In this document: piece after piece, positions 54,801 through 64,000 of the stretch
Layout of the letters: every line of letters starts with the position of its first letter
Numbering within the stretch: position 1 is the first letter of the stretch
Origin: Molanna angustata
Lineage: Eukaryota > Arthropoda > Insecta > Trichoptera > Molannidae
Length of the DNA: 64,000 nt
Direction of reading: 5' to 3'
Assembly: GCA_963576475.1 (NCBI GenBank)
Contig: OY754978.1
Span: 12,633,799 to 12,697,798 of the forward strand
Translations under genes and position numbers: made by a program
The notes under the pieces: model-generated
Databases searched by the model: none
Told to the model about the DNA's origin: nothing
What the model saw: the letters and a program-made list of their open reading frames with translations, nothing else

Positions 54801-56399
54801 TAACAAATGAATATATATAGCATTCTTTTGTCAATGTAAAATTTCTGAGCATTCTTTACATGGATTTCACAAAGGAATGTCATGTCAGAATTCTTTCATA
54901 TTATTCTGAGAATTGTTATTCATCATGCTACTTACGTTTTTGTGTAAGTCGGTTTATATTAGTATATTACCTTCATAAAAATATATTTGGAAATAATATC
55001 TCTTTAGGATTATATATGAATATATTCTACCTAGTCTTGTTATACCATAATAGGATTTTGTTATTCGATATAAGAGTTTTTAAGAATTCTTGAAACTTCC
55101 CTTCTAGATTTTTCAATAAACCCATTTTTATTCGTCTATGGTAAATTGAATCAAGGGATTTGTGTAATAGGCAGGTACCTACTGTATAACAAAATGTATA
55201 GCGCAAATATATTTTATATAACTGTTAATAAAATACATAGAATTATAATGAAAAAAGTACTTTATTATAAGTGGTATCGCTCAATGCTGAGCTGAAAGGG
55301 AATCGCGTTTGCGAACTAAATTAAATTGAACAAAATAGTATATATGATTATTGAATCATAATTCTATGTGATATATACCTACCTAATAACTGTGAATTTA
55401 AATCATGATTTAAATAAAAAAAATCCAGACACTCCCTTTATTAAATCTGTTTTTTACAGCAAATACTTTTTAATTCGAAAAAGTGTTCAAGAAATATTTT
55501 AATTCACTTTTATTCGGTGAACGAGTATATTACATAATTCAACCTTTATATTGTGTAAGTCTCAATAATTGGAATCAAATCCAATTATCCGAAAAACGGA
55601 ATATTGTTTATTGTGTGGCGTTTTGTGGAACAAGCCGTTTACGAATACTCTTTACGAACCGAGCCGTTTACGAACTTTTAGGCGAGAAGGGGGGCGATTT
55701 GCACGTGAACCAATGAAGCAAAAAGACACAAATTTGCACTCTGCGCAACCGGAAGCTCGTTCAGGATGTTTAGCGAAAATTATACATACCTATACCTTCT
55801 CTCTTGATTCGCGATTCATTGTTCCGTCCGGAGCTGTAGGGGTCGCATCATTTGTGTGAAATTTAAAATACGAATAAACTTAATATTGTAACATTTTAAA
55901 ATTTAACGTTAAGAGTTCATAAAATGTGTAATATCATAGTAAGTTACTTCTTATGTTTCATGAGCATAAGCATTCTGTGGTGTATTTATCAATGAACAAA
56001 CCATTGCAATTTAACACTGTTTATTTTACATTAATCAATATATTTACAATTAATATAACAAATTAATTTACTTGAATTTCGCGGTATTACCTAGTTTGAC
56101 ATAGTGTGAACGCTTTCAAGGTTGAACGAAGAATAACCGAAGATTTACGACAACTAACGACATGACCCGATATTCACTGTCGTTGGGCAAGTACATACCT
56201 ATGCATTCAGTTATCAAATACCACACATTCCCTTTTGCCTTAAATTAAGATAAATATAAAAGTAAAAATTATTACAAATAGACACTTATTTGCTTAAATA
56301 TGTAATAATTCTAAACACGCATAAAAACCTTCTGAATTTGTATTAAAGAGATTGAAGCAAGTAAGAGGCTCTAAAATTGTGATTTTTTTTTTTTTTATA
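54801..56399. other. No gene recognised
   Basis: Mostly AT-rich. Two overlapping frames at 55483-55716 and 55569-55859 sit in a slightly less AT-rich patch (55600-55850, with CGTTTACGAA twice), but I recognise no domain and see no splice or start context. A host exon here cannot be excluded. Confidence 0.4.
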
Positions 56400-56495
56400 A
56401 AAAATGAATATGTCCTTGGTAAACATGTACATATACATCTTCCTACGTTCCCTAAAATAATCAAATAAAATCTTGTGCTATAGGTGAACGAAATC
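56400..56495 (-). mobile_element. tRNA-derived SINE, tail only
   Basis: ATGAATATGTCCTTGGTAAA, ACATATACATCTTCCTACGT and TTGTGCTATAGGTGAACGAA end abruptly at AATCC, where the LINE at 56497 begins. The tRNA head is missing. Confidence 0.82.
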
Positions 56496-56496
56496 C

Positions 56497-57268
56497 TCTT
56501 TTACACTAAATACTCAAGAACAAATTATGCAAACAACACTTTTATTAACCGCAGTTGCAATATGTATGTGGCAGCCCAACTCTATGGCCACAAAATGCCT
56601 CGATTCGTATTGGCGCCGAGCCCGCTCTCCCACTCTCATTCAGACTTGACCAGCCCAGCTCGTGAACGCTTCCTCAACATCAATCCGCAATTAATAAATA
56701 TTTAAATAGTCTTTAAAAGAATGTACAAAAATTAGTCACAATAAATTATATTCAGTAAGTGATCTTTCATTATAAATAATCAGTTGCTACCCAAGTATAT
56801 CAATAATATTGGTAAGGAAGTATTTTATATTATAAATTATTTCAATGAACACGCAAATATATCCTTCCGATATATACTATTCTAATATAACTAATTGATA
56901 TATAATCCAACCTTAATACTATCCTGCCAAATGTACAATAACCTTAATCATAAGCCAGATATTTTTAATAATAGCCTACAATCATTAAAGAAACAACTAT
57001 CATCAATATTATAATGAATACTTTATGTACCAAATTCTCCTCTCCTACCTTTCTTCATGTTCCACCCTCGCTTCATAAAATACACACATACACATACACA
57101 CACATCACAATTGTACACATACACCACACTTTTGTCTTTGACTTTGTACTGAATTGTCTTTATTATGTATATTAATCCGTGGAACAATGTAATTGGCTTA
57201 TTATTTTTTTATTAATGTAAAATATGTAACAGCTGTTTTGTTTCCCAAAATAAAATAAATAAATAAAT
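56497..57268 (+). mobile_element. Jockey-like LINE C-terminus and 3' UTR, split by a solo LTR
   Basis: LFYTKYSRTNYANNTFINRS then CNMY is read up to 56566. After the LTR the frame resumes with NNLNHKPDIFNNSLQSLKKQ and ends in a stop near 57012. The split falls within one codon neighbourhood, and the joined reading would correspond to the LINE at 18830-19830. The 3' UTR contains ACACATACAC runs and finishes ACAGCTGTTTTGTTTCCC and AAATAAATAAAT at 57268. Confidence 0.85.
56567..56930 (+). mobile_element. Solo LTR (364 bp) with 5-bp target duplication
   Basis: TGTGGCAGCCCAACTC starts the insert and ATCCTGCCAA ends it. ATGTA lies on both sides (56562-56566 and 56931-56935), and the LINE frame resumes exactly after it. 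Inside are a GC-richer promoter-like region (GTATTGGCGCCGAGCCC, CTCTCATTCAGAC), an early AATAAATATT and a later CAATAAATTATATTC. Size, target duplication and layout fit an LTR left by recombination between two LTRs. Superfamily (BEL/Pao or Gypsy) not decided; the end is CAA rather than the usual CA. A plus-strand frame across the junction (56484-56705) is artificial. Confidence 0.85.
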
Positions 57269-57345
57269 CGGTCGAGGCAGGATTCGAACTCGCGACCACT
57301 GGATCACTAGCCCAGCGCGCTAACCGCTCTGCCATCGACCCATCT
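57269..57345 (-). mobile_element. tRNA-derived SINE, head only
   Basis: CGGTCGAGGCAGGATTCGAA, CTCGCGACCACTGGATCACT and AACCGCTCTGCCATCGACCC cover the tRNA-related head in reverse orientation. It abuts the AAAT tail of the LINE at 57268 directly, with no SINE tail. Confidence 0.85.
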
Positions 57346-57381
57346 AATTTTATTTTTATTATTTTTTTTTTTTTAATAAAA

Positions 57382-57548
57382 AAATGAATATGTCCTTGTT
57401 AAACAAGTACATATACATCTTCCTACGTTCCCTAAACTAAGCATAAATGCTTGTCCTATAGGTGAACGAGATCGGTCGAGGCAGGATTCGAACTCGCGAC
57501 CACTGGATTACTAATCCAGCGCGCTAACCGCTCTGCCATCCACCCATC
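57382..57548 (-). mobile_element. tRNA-derived SINE, full length
   Basis: Nearly identical by eye to 21544-21715: ATGAATATGTCCTTGTTAAA, CATCTTCCTACGTTCCCTAA, GGTGAACGAGATCGGTCGAG, GACCACTGGATTACTAATCC and GCTAACCGCTCTGCCATC. The anticodon loop on the minus strand is TTAGTAA (tRNA-Thr AGT). Lies 40 bp from the head-only copy. Confidence 0.92.
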
Positions 57549-58147
57549 CGAATTATTTAAATAAGATTTGGTACACGGTTAACATACAATATACATAAAC
57601 ATAATATCAATTATAATAAATCAACCGTACACACAAAAATCACACAAGGCATAGCCTGTCTGTGGGTATACCAATTAAAAAAATATTCAAAATTATTTCG
57701 TTAATAATATTAGTTATTTATTAAAATACAAAATGAATCGATAAGTTTATTTTTGATATCTAATTGAGACGAGACGGAATTATGTATTTTTATGGGAGAG
57801 AAAATCAGGCATCTACAAGGTTTACGACCTGCCATCGGCTGGTTAACATGATCACTTTAAGCGCTTGCGCAACGTGCACCAATTATGCTCTTTTATTGAC
57901 TTACCAATCTAAATTTTGAAAATTCTATATGTGTTACATTGTTAGAAAATAAGCAAGGAAAACCATCACCATCTTATGTATGACGACAAAAGTATTTCTA
58001 ACATCTATTGAAATAAATGTTTTTTTTTTTTGGTCTTTACAAATTATATAATATGAGGTGACAATGATTTCATATAGACATCATCCTTGCACCTGTTTTC
58101 ACGGTTCTGCTTTAAAAATATGTATTCCCGTTTCGTTTCTATTGAGA

Positions 58148-58684
58148 TCTATGGAGATCGCGATACCACTTCCACGCCGGTGACGTTATAGAACCCATTG
58201 GTCCTGTTCACCCCCGGACGCTGCCGCAACGTCGGACAACACAAAGTATCCACCATCCATCGAGTTCAACCATCGCCCCCGAGAATCCAACCTGAAACGG
58301 CGGGGCAACCGCTCAAGATTGGCAGCCGGGGCAAGCCCCTAGCACAACCGATCGAACGGAAGGGCTTGCCCCCGCACCCCTCGGTCCTCGTGTTGGCGTC
58401 TGAAAGCTTGGCGGGCTAACACCGGGGGCACCCGACGCAATCATCACCTGTCAGATTTGACGTCACAATTGTCAACACAGGATGTCTGACCCGACGTCTG
58501 CGCCGGCGGTGTGCCCGAACCAAACAACATTCGCCACAGTTGACGAGTCACTGCCGAGCGAGACAAAGGCGTTCGTCCTGCTCTTCTCTAAGTGAGAATT
58601 GACGAGGGCACAACAGCGTCGGCCGCCCACCCCCGCCTTTACTGCCTAGGCCCTTAGAGCCGCAACCTAGGCCCAACCTAGGTC
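58148..58684 (+). mobile_element. GC-rich insert of unknown origin with 11-bp target duplication
   Basis: TCTATTGAGAT stands at 58137-58147 and again at 58685-58695, on either side of a 537-bp block that is strikingly GC-rich for this window (GAAACGGCGGGGCAACCGCT, AGGGCTTGCCCCCGCACCCC). It contains paired words GGGGCAAGCCCC and GGGCTTGCCCCC, a frame at 58198-58419 with no recognised domain, and a short ATG frame at 58482 (MSDPTSAPAVCPNQTTF). It ends CCTAGGCCC..CCTAGG. An 11-bp direct repeat is the usual sign of LINE-mediated insertion, but no poly(A) or microsatellite tail is seen at either end. Confidence 0.72.
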
Positions 58685-58732
58685 TCTATTGAGATATTGT
58701 CATTAAATATCTAATTCCCGAATGGGAAGACG

Positions 58733-58879
58733 AAGTTAGTAGGGATGGTGCTGAACTGCTCCAGGCAACTGATTGGCAGGCCAAGGCGGGAGACAGGAGA
58801 TGTTGGAGGTGAAGACTCATGGAGGCCAAGGCTCGATATGGGCCGTAGAGCCATCGAAGAAGATGAAGAAGAAGAATTT
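58733..58879 (+). mobile_element. LINE 3' end with GAA tail, nested in MITE-C
   Basis: CAACTGATTGGCAGGCCAAG, GGAGGTGAAGACTCATGGAG and GGCCGTAGAGCCATCGAAGA precede GATGAAGAAGAAGAATTT. The coding part reads GRPRRETGD-like, a GRP word followed by a short C-terminus, as in RTE-like 3' ends. Imperfect duplication of the MITE-C words ATCTAATTCCCGAATGGGA / ATTTAACTCCCGAAAGGGA flanks it. Confidence 0.65.
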
Positions 58880-58940
58880 AACTCCCGAAAGGGAGAAAGA
58901 TCCAATGTTTGCGATATTGCATTTTAAAATATTCGAATCA

Positions 58941-59497
58941 ATAAGTATTATGCATTAATAGAGATGTATGGCGTAGAGTTTTTTCGGGCTAACTCATTAG
59001 AGACATGGCGTGATTGTGTCTATTCACATTTCCTCGAAAGACTTAACGGATCAATGCATAAATTATTTTTACATCAAAATAAAATGCAACAAAATAATAC
59101 AGATTTACAGTTTTTTAATGTAATTCTTGAACTGATTACTTCAGCGTATCGGTAAGTTATTCATAAAATATGTATTTTTTGTTGATAAAACAAATTTTGA
59201 ATCAATCCATTCGAACGAAAAAATAAATTAACATCATTGTCGCAATGAGTATAGAAAATGTATCGATTCATTCTATACAAAGAATTGTCATTTTCCGAAT
59301 TCAATCTGCTTCAATCAGTGAACCTCGTATTGAAAATACGACTTATCCACTTCCGAAAAAGCGTCATTGTGAATCCAGGGGTGTGATTGCGTATCTTGTG
59401 ATATCATTTCTACAATATGTCTTAGAGTTGGCAACCAATGTTGGGGAATATCTTGTGTACCCGAGATAGTCATCAGAGTGTTGTTTGGTTGGACATC
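58941..59497. other. No gene recognised
   Basis: Three short frames (58964-59155, 59245-59469 and 59315-59509) lack motif support. GTATGGCGTAGAG near 58967 resembles a LINE-A tail word but is isolated. Confidence 0.4.
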
Positions 59498-59648
59498 ACC
59501 AGGGGGCAAGTCCCGGTGAAATCAGAACCCTCACGATTACCTATATCACGGATATAATTTTAATATTATTAATTATGATAATTATATCCATAATATGGGT
59601 AATCAAAGGCTTTTGATTTCACTATTTGACCGGATTCTCCCCCTCAGG
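59498..59648. mobile_element. MITE-P, second complete copy
   Basis: CCAGGGGGCAAGTCCCGGTG, AATCAGAACCCTCACGATTA and ATATCACGGATATAATT are inverted as AATTATATCCATAATATGGG, AATCAAAGGCTTTTGATTTC and GACCGGATTCTCCCCCTCAG. About 150 bp, shorter than 4900-5087 and more diverged. CACCAGG at the left and CAGGCCA at the right do not give a clear target duplication. Confidence 0.85.
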
Positions 59649-60346
59649 CCACTGTGGACGCTATTTTATCCAGACAGGTGACGCATGCTCAGCTGCTGAA
59701 TAAACTGCAGCGGGTTAATTTAATCTGGATTACCTCTTAAATAGAAACAGAGATGTTATACGTACATCATACAGCGATTCAAATTTAAAATGACATCATT
59801 TCTATCAGTATTGGAAATTGTGGAAATGATATCCCACAATTCTAAATAAACCCCCATCACAGCTTTAAAGAGAGCTTCGCGTAAAATTTATTTAATTTGT
59901 TTCAAGTAACGACATGTGTCTTGATGAGTACCTATGCATACATCTGGATAAGAAATTGACTTCTTAAATAGAGCATTTTGTATATTGACTCTCAAGATAA
60001 GCTTTCAATCAATAATTTCATCAATACTTTTTGTATTTTATTTATTTTGTAAATTTAAAAATAATATACCGATTGGGATACAACAAGTTAAATGAATTAA
60101 TTATTTGTTAGTTTGATTAAATAAATTGTAATAAGATTGATAGATTTGACGGTAACTTTGTGGTAGTCCATGATTACAATAATAATAATGATGCAAATAA
60201 TTTGCTAAATACCACTAATCGAGTATAATTAAACACTACTAGTTTCGGGAGTGCACTCCTCCCATCGACAGGTGAATTATAACTAAATAATGTTACTAAG
60301 ATTCTATGTCTAGTAAGTGTGTTGTATTGATTGGTGGGGTGTAGGA
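59649..60346. other. No gene recognised
   Basis: AT-rich, nothing recognised. Confidence 0.45.
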
Positions 60347-60484
60347 GGGGGTAGGGGTAAAGTATACTTTACCCCTACCCCCAAAAAAGAAACAAAAAAA
60401 GATAACTCAATGTATGGAAGTGACAGTTACCAGTCACGTGACAATAGTCACTTCCATACAGTGAGTTACCTTTTCTTGTTTCTT
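60347..60484. repeat. Two adjacent hairpins
   Basis: 60347-60382 is a perfect 36-bp palindrome centred on AAAGTATACTTT with GGGGGTAGGGG arms. Directly after it, 60388-60484 is a 35-bp-arm hairpin (GAAACAAAAAAAGATAACTC and ATGTATGGAAGTGAC against GTCACTTCCATACAGTGAGT) around a loop that contains TCACGTGA. The order suggests a small composite foldback element. No other copy in the window. Confidence 0.85.
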
Positions 60485-61095
60485 TTCTTGAGCTAAATGA
60501 CACGTTGTCTAGGGGGACTGGAAAGTTGAATAATTGTTAATTGAATTATACATATTTAGAAAATTTAAATAAATTAAAATGATTTGTTTGTGATAATAAG
60601 ATTTAAAGACATACTTTGATATTATAGTATACAGACTTATACGGGTATATTTAATTAAAATATGTATTGTATATATCATTATGTCTTAAGGATTAAGATG
60701 TGATCTCAAGAGAAGTGAGTAAACATTTCCATAGACAAACAGAATAAGTAAATACATATTTGCATTAAGTAATCCTTAAAACAAAACGACCACAAACCAA
60801 AAACATCACAAAACAACCTCAAGGAGATTCTTATAACTTTAAGAGTCATTTAGCCTTTGATATTGGATTATACGAAGCATTGGCGTGACTTCATCAACAA
60901 TAAACTATATTTAAAGAAAAAAATATTTAATTCGAGGAAAGTAGGACAAATCAAAAAAGTGAAACAACGACATTGGAATGATTTGAGTAGGTACCTATAT
61001 TTCGTCGTATAAATTCAAAATGAATTATATGACTTAATATAATTCTGTTTCACGGCACTGGGTGCAATTGGCACGAAGATGCCTTGTGCTCAAAA
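60485..61095. other. No gene recognised
   Basis: AT-rich, nothing recognised. Confidence 0.45.
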
Positions 61096-61775
61096 GGGGG
61101 CGACTGGTGCCAACGTACCTATTTTTCAATTGAATATACCATCATTTTTTCCAATCAAATCGCTTTGAAAAAATAATTTACATAGTTTGGGTATTAATAA
61201 AGAAAAATATACCTTAACTTTTTGATAATGTTCTGTATAAGTTCTTGAAGAAAAATAATGGCATACCCCGATTTTCAACGTTTATCTTGTATTTTTAATA
61301 AAATATAAGGCGTCGTTCAACATATTTTTTGTTAATTAAAGAAGACAAAAATATCTAGAAAAATATGATGTGACGTTGCATTTATGCTGCAGGCTTAGTA
61401 AATAAACCTAAAAAAACATTTATTTTCCATTCAGCGCCATTGCGAAATAAAAGTTTTTTTGGTTTATCAACTTAACCTGATGCATGAATGCAACGTTACA
61501 TCGTATTTTTCCTGATATTTTGATCTTCTTTAATTTATAAAAAAATATATAGCATAAAAATATATATATACCTTATAGTTTTTTAGAAATTTAAGATGAA
61601 TGCCCAAAATCGGGGTATATTTATTATTTTCCTACAAGAATATTATGCAGAACATAATTTAAAAGGATAAGTTTTATTTTTCTTTATTAATATCCAAACT
61701 AAGTTATTTTTTTCGAAATGATTCATTGTGTAGAAATGATGGAATATCAAATTGAAAAAAATTGGTACGTTGACC
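61096..61775. mobile_element. MITE-Q, copy 2 (about 680 bp palindrome)
   Basis: GGGGGCGACTGGTGCCAACG opens the copy and GGTACGTTGACC closes it. Arms and centre follow copy 1 (ATTCAGCGCCATTGCGAAAT at the centre). TTAA follows at 61776, but the left flank has CAAAA instead, so the left target copy has mutated or the end is truncated. Diverged from copy 1 by many single substitutions spread over both arms. Confidence 0.87.
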
Positions 61776-61787
61776 TTAAATTTATTA

Positions 61788-63110
61788 TTTGTACTAGTTG
61801 CATATAACACATGAGATGCAACTGTCGATAGCGGTGGTATGTAAAATTGAAGAATACATACCAAACTATTAACACATAAACACAAACTTATAAACATTTT
61901 AAGATATTTTGTTATCTTTATATAACATGTAGGTTTGTATGTCAGGATAGGATAGTATGGAGGTCTGTCTTTTTTTCTTACCTAGATTATGAAAACAGGA
62001 TGATGGTATGTATGTATGTTTCGAGATTAAGTATCAAACTATTTAGTCTCCGTAGATATTGTGTAGTGTATACTGCCTTATAAATTGTATGAAACGATGT
62101 CGTCACTAAATTCAATTTTTATAAAAATTGTTAAAAAAAGTTTGAAAAGTAGGTACTACTACAATGTTGATATTTTTTATAGCAAATTCTATTATCTAGT
62201 TGGGATATATCGGCTTTTTTCAATAAAATGGAAATATACCATACCATACCATACCATCACGCCATTTCCCTATTTGGGGTAGGCAGAGAGAACCGAACGC
62301 CAGACTCCTCTCTCTTGACATACATTCCTCGCTTCATCATGTCCATACATCGTCTCATACACGCTCTTCTATTATTCTTACTTCTAACATCACCATCTTT
62401 CAAAATCCCATTTATGTGATCGTGCCAACTTTTCCTCGGCCGACCTCTTCTTTTCGTTCTTCTTTTATCAGCCTTGTATACTTTTTTTGTCAGACGGTCA
62501 TCACTCATTCTTTCTATGTGACCGAACCTAAAATGGAAATATAGACAATTAAACACATAAATTTATCATAAAAAATGTTTTTTTTTGAAATTTTTTTTTT
62601 GATTTTTTGTATTTATCTATGTTCATACATTGATTTTCAGCGTTATAGCTTTTATGGTTTCTGAAATGTATGTAAAAATAAAGTAAAAATTCAAAAGTTG
62701 ATAACCCCTGACTGAAACAAAAATTCAAAATCTGAGTATAAAAGTTTTGTAGGCCTATAACTATTTATATATTTTGAAATTTTGGGCTCTGTAAATTGAG
62801 CGGATCAAAAGTTATAAGTGGGAGACGGACACACAGACACACTAAATGCTCTACTCCGAATTCTGAGTAAATCCATATGTATATATTATATAGAACAAGT
62901 ATATGCTGCGAAGCCTCTAAGTTGGTGTTTTTTGACTTCAATATTTGAAAAACCGTGTAAAATATACACCTGCATACAATCTCACGTATTCTGGCTTCTA
63001 TTTTTATACCAATTTTAAGGGTTCTAGCTTATATGTTTTTTGAGATATATTGAAAAATAAAGTTAAATTCAAAAGTTGATAAATCCCGACTGACTAAAAA
63101 ATTCAAAATC
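61788..63110 (-). mobile_element. Helentron-like element (HINE), copy 5, with nested LINE-A
   Basis: ACTAGTTGCATATAACACAT with AGATGCAACTGTCGAT starts the copy (minus orientation). It continues with TGTCAGGATAGGATAGTATG, ATTGTGTAGTGTATACTGCC, TTCAAAAGTTGATAACCCCT and GCTGCGAAGCCTCTAAGTTG. The GT tract is reduced to ACACACAGACACAC. Beyond about 63000 a second partial HINE body (AATTCAAAAGTTGATAAATC) follows. A LINE-A copy is inserted at 62239-62529. Confidence 0.78.
62239..62529 (-). mobile_element. LINE-A insertion with perfect 14-bp target duplication
   Basis: AAAATGGAAATATA occurs at 62225-62238 and 62530-62543. Between them the minus strand reads FGHIERMSDDRLTKKVYKAD, GRPRKSWHDHINGILKDGDV and RRACMRRCMDMMKRGMY, and ends in the (ATGGT)n tail visible as CCATACCATACCATACC at the low-coordinate end. 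The 291-bp copy is open through the coding part and defines the family 3' end exactly. 5'-truncated, not functional. Confidence 0.95.
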
Positions 63111-64000
63111 AGATTTAAGTTGAGTTATTAGATTGCGAGCCATCAATCAAATCGATTACGAAATTCATAAAATTTTACTGGTTATTACACCAAAAAAATA
63201 ATCGATATTTCTTAACTGTCTTGTGATAAGAATATGACACGATGCGTGAAATTATGGATTTATGTTTTTGTTGGTTTGCCAATTTATTACACCAATGGGG
63301 TTCGGTTTAAACAAAATATTTATTAGACGATCAAATAAGTTTTGAATTAAATTTCTCCAGTTATATGTGAAAAGAATATGAATAATTTTTATATGATAAA
63401 TGCAACATGTTTGGGGGTTATTAAGTAGTAGGTATTGAAAAACAATATTGGCACTAATTTGATAATTTGTAATAAATATAAAATGTATGAACGTGCATAA
63501 AGACAAATGCTGATAAGGAATAAAATATATATTTTGTGTATACGCAACTATAAAAATATTCGATACATGCTTTTGGTTTCCACCAGAATACACAAAATAA
63601 GGAAACAGCATGATGGTATATAAAAAAAACTACCTTTTCTTTCTTAGTAGGTATTTCCATGAATTATCAAGAAACAATTCAAGAGTATAATAATATGGTT
63701 ATAAACAAAAGAATATTTTTTTTCAAACAACGTCACCCGATACTGTGATGTTGTAGATTTCTTTGAATATTTTTTTTTGATCTTCAATGTCGTATAGTCC
63801 TGTTATATTGATGAGTGACATATTAAAAAAAAACGGTTGAGTTTCAACAAAAGTATATTCTAAGAAATATTCTTACCTACGTATTTATTTCAAATTAATT
63901 TTCGAATTTTACTTACCAATTATTTCGTTACAATGGAGATTTTTTATTTTTAAATTTCAATATATTTCATGTAGATAGTGAATACTATGATTTTTCTCAT
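63111..64000. other. No gene recognised
   Basis: AT-rich. GCAACTATAAAAATATTCGA near 63546 resembles the MITE-C end, and the nearby AACAGCATGATGGTATAT resembles HINE and LINE-A words. Both are isolated. The minus frames at 63252-63660 have no motif support. Confidence 0.4.

Larger units (their letters stand above)
57755..58940 (+). mobile_element. MITE-C copy with two nested insertions
   Basis: MITE-C blocks appear in order: ATATCTAATTGAGACGAGAC, AATCAGGCATCTACAAGG, CATCGGCTGGTTAACATGAT and AGCGCTTGCGCAACGTGC. Then, after a GC-rich insert (58148-58684) and an RTE 3' end (58733-58879), come AACTCCCGAAAGGGAGAAAG, ATCCAATGTTTGCG and ATATTCGAAT. Together with 49898-50404 this defines the intact family order. 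Confidence 0.75.

Noticed and set aside
55483..55859. Two overlapping plus-strand frames in a less AT-rich patch, possibly an exon
   Set aside because: No domain, no splice-site pair and no start context that I could support.

Overview
The window reads as non-coding, repeat-saturated DNA from an insect, most likely a moth or butterfly (Lepidoptera). The base composition is strongly AT-rich, TAGGTACCTA-type words recur, and many non-LTR retrotransposon 3' ends carry either the insect RTE signature (GGAGGCCTA..CCAGCAGTGGA, then GAA repeats) or AAAT-repeat tails. tRNA-derived SINEs are also present. The order-level call is an inference from repeat style, not from a host gene. I found no convincing host protein-coding gene, rRNA or functional tRNA gene. 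Most long reading frames are repeat artefacts or pieces of dead retrotransposons.

Layout. 0-17 kb: 5'-truncated LINE fragments on both strands, a large (TAAA)n tract (3.2-3.5 kb), a first Helentron-like (HINE/DINE-1-like) element (1.6-2.7 kb), and a 1.2 kb minisatellite of 70-bp units (8.6-9.8 kb) inside one RTE insertion. 17-33 kb: LINE 3' ends, SINEs, foldback MITEs and a ~105-bp tandem repeat. 33-37.4 kb: a nest made of a LINE fragment, a hAT-like element (33666-36093), a TA-flanked MITE (35510-36035) and a captured HINE fragment identical to part of the full HINE next door. The hAT-like element carries the only plausible intact protein-coding gene, with at least two exons (34573-35383, minus strand). 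38-43.5 kb: several unrelated tandem arrays, one of them again built from a LINE 3' end. 43.5-47 kb: a 3.4 kb element with ~500-bp inverted arms, each arm interrupted by a different insertion. 48-51.2 kb: several foldback elements, including a 681-bp TTAA-flanked palindrome with a second copy at 61.1-61.8 kb, and a palindromic SINE composite. 53-59 kb: another TTAA-flanked element, a LINE split by a solo LTR with a 5-bp target duplication, two SINE copies, and a GC-rich 537-bp insert of unknown origin with an 11-bp target duplication. 59.5-64 kb: hairpins, the second TTAA palindrome and another HINE split by a LINE insertion with a perfect 14-bp target duplication.

The dispersed families recur enough to be named here. 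LINE-A: protein words NAVEMRSLRR, GHIERM and RRACMRRCMD, with a tail near ATGGCGTGATGGTATG. LINE-B: IPWTD, GKI.GRRGVGRKQ.SWLRNI. LINE-D: WRDHVARMDSDRLA. tRNA-SINE: anticodon loop TTAGTAA, so tRNA-Thr(AGT)-like. HINE: TCCAACTGTCGA subterminal inverted repeats, internal GT microsatellite, ACTAGTTGCA end. MITE-C: TCAATAGAGACGAAG. MITE-P: CAGGGGGGCAA ends. MITE-Q: TTAA-flanked long palindrome. All family and order assignments were made by eye from sequence and from memory of family motifs. No database search was run.
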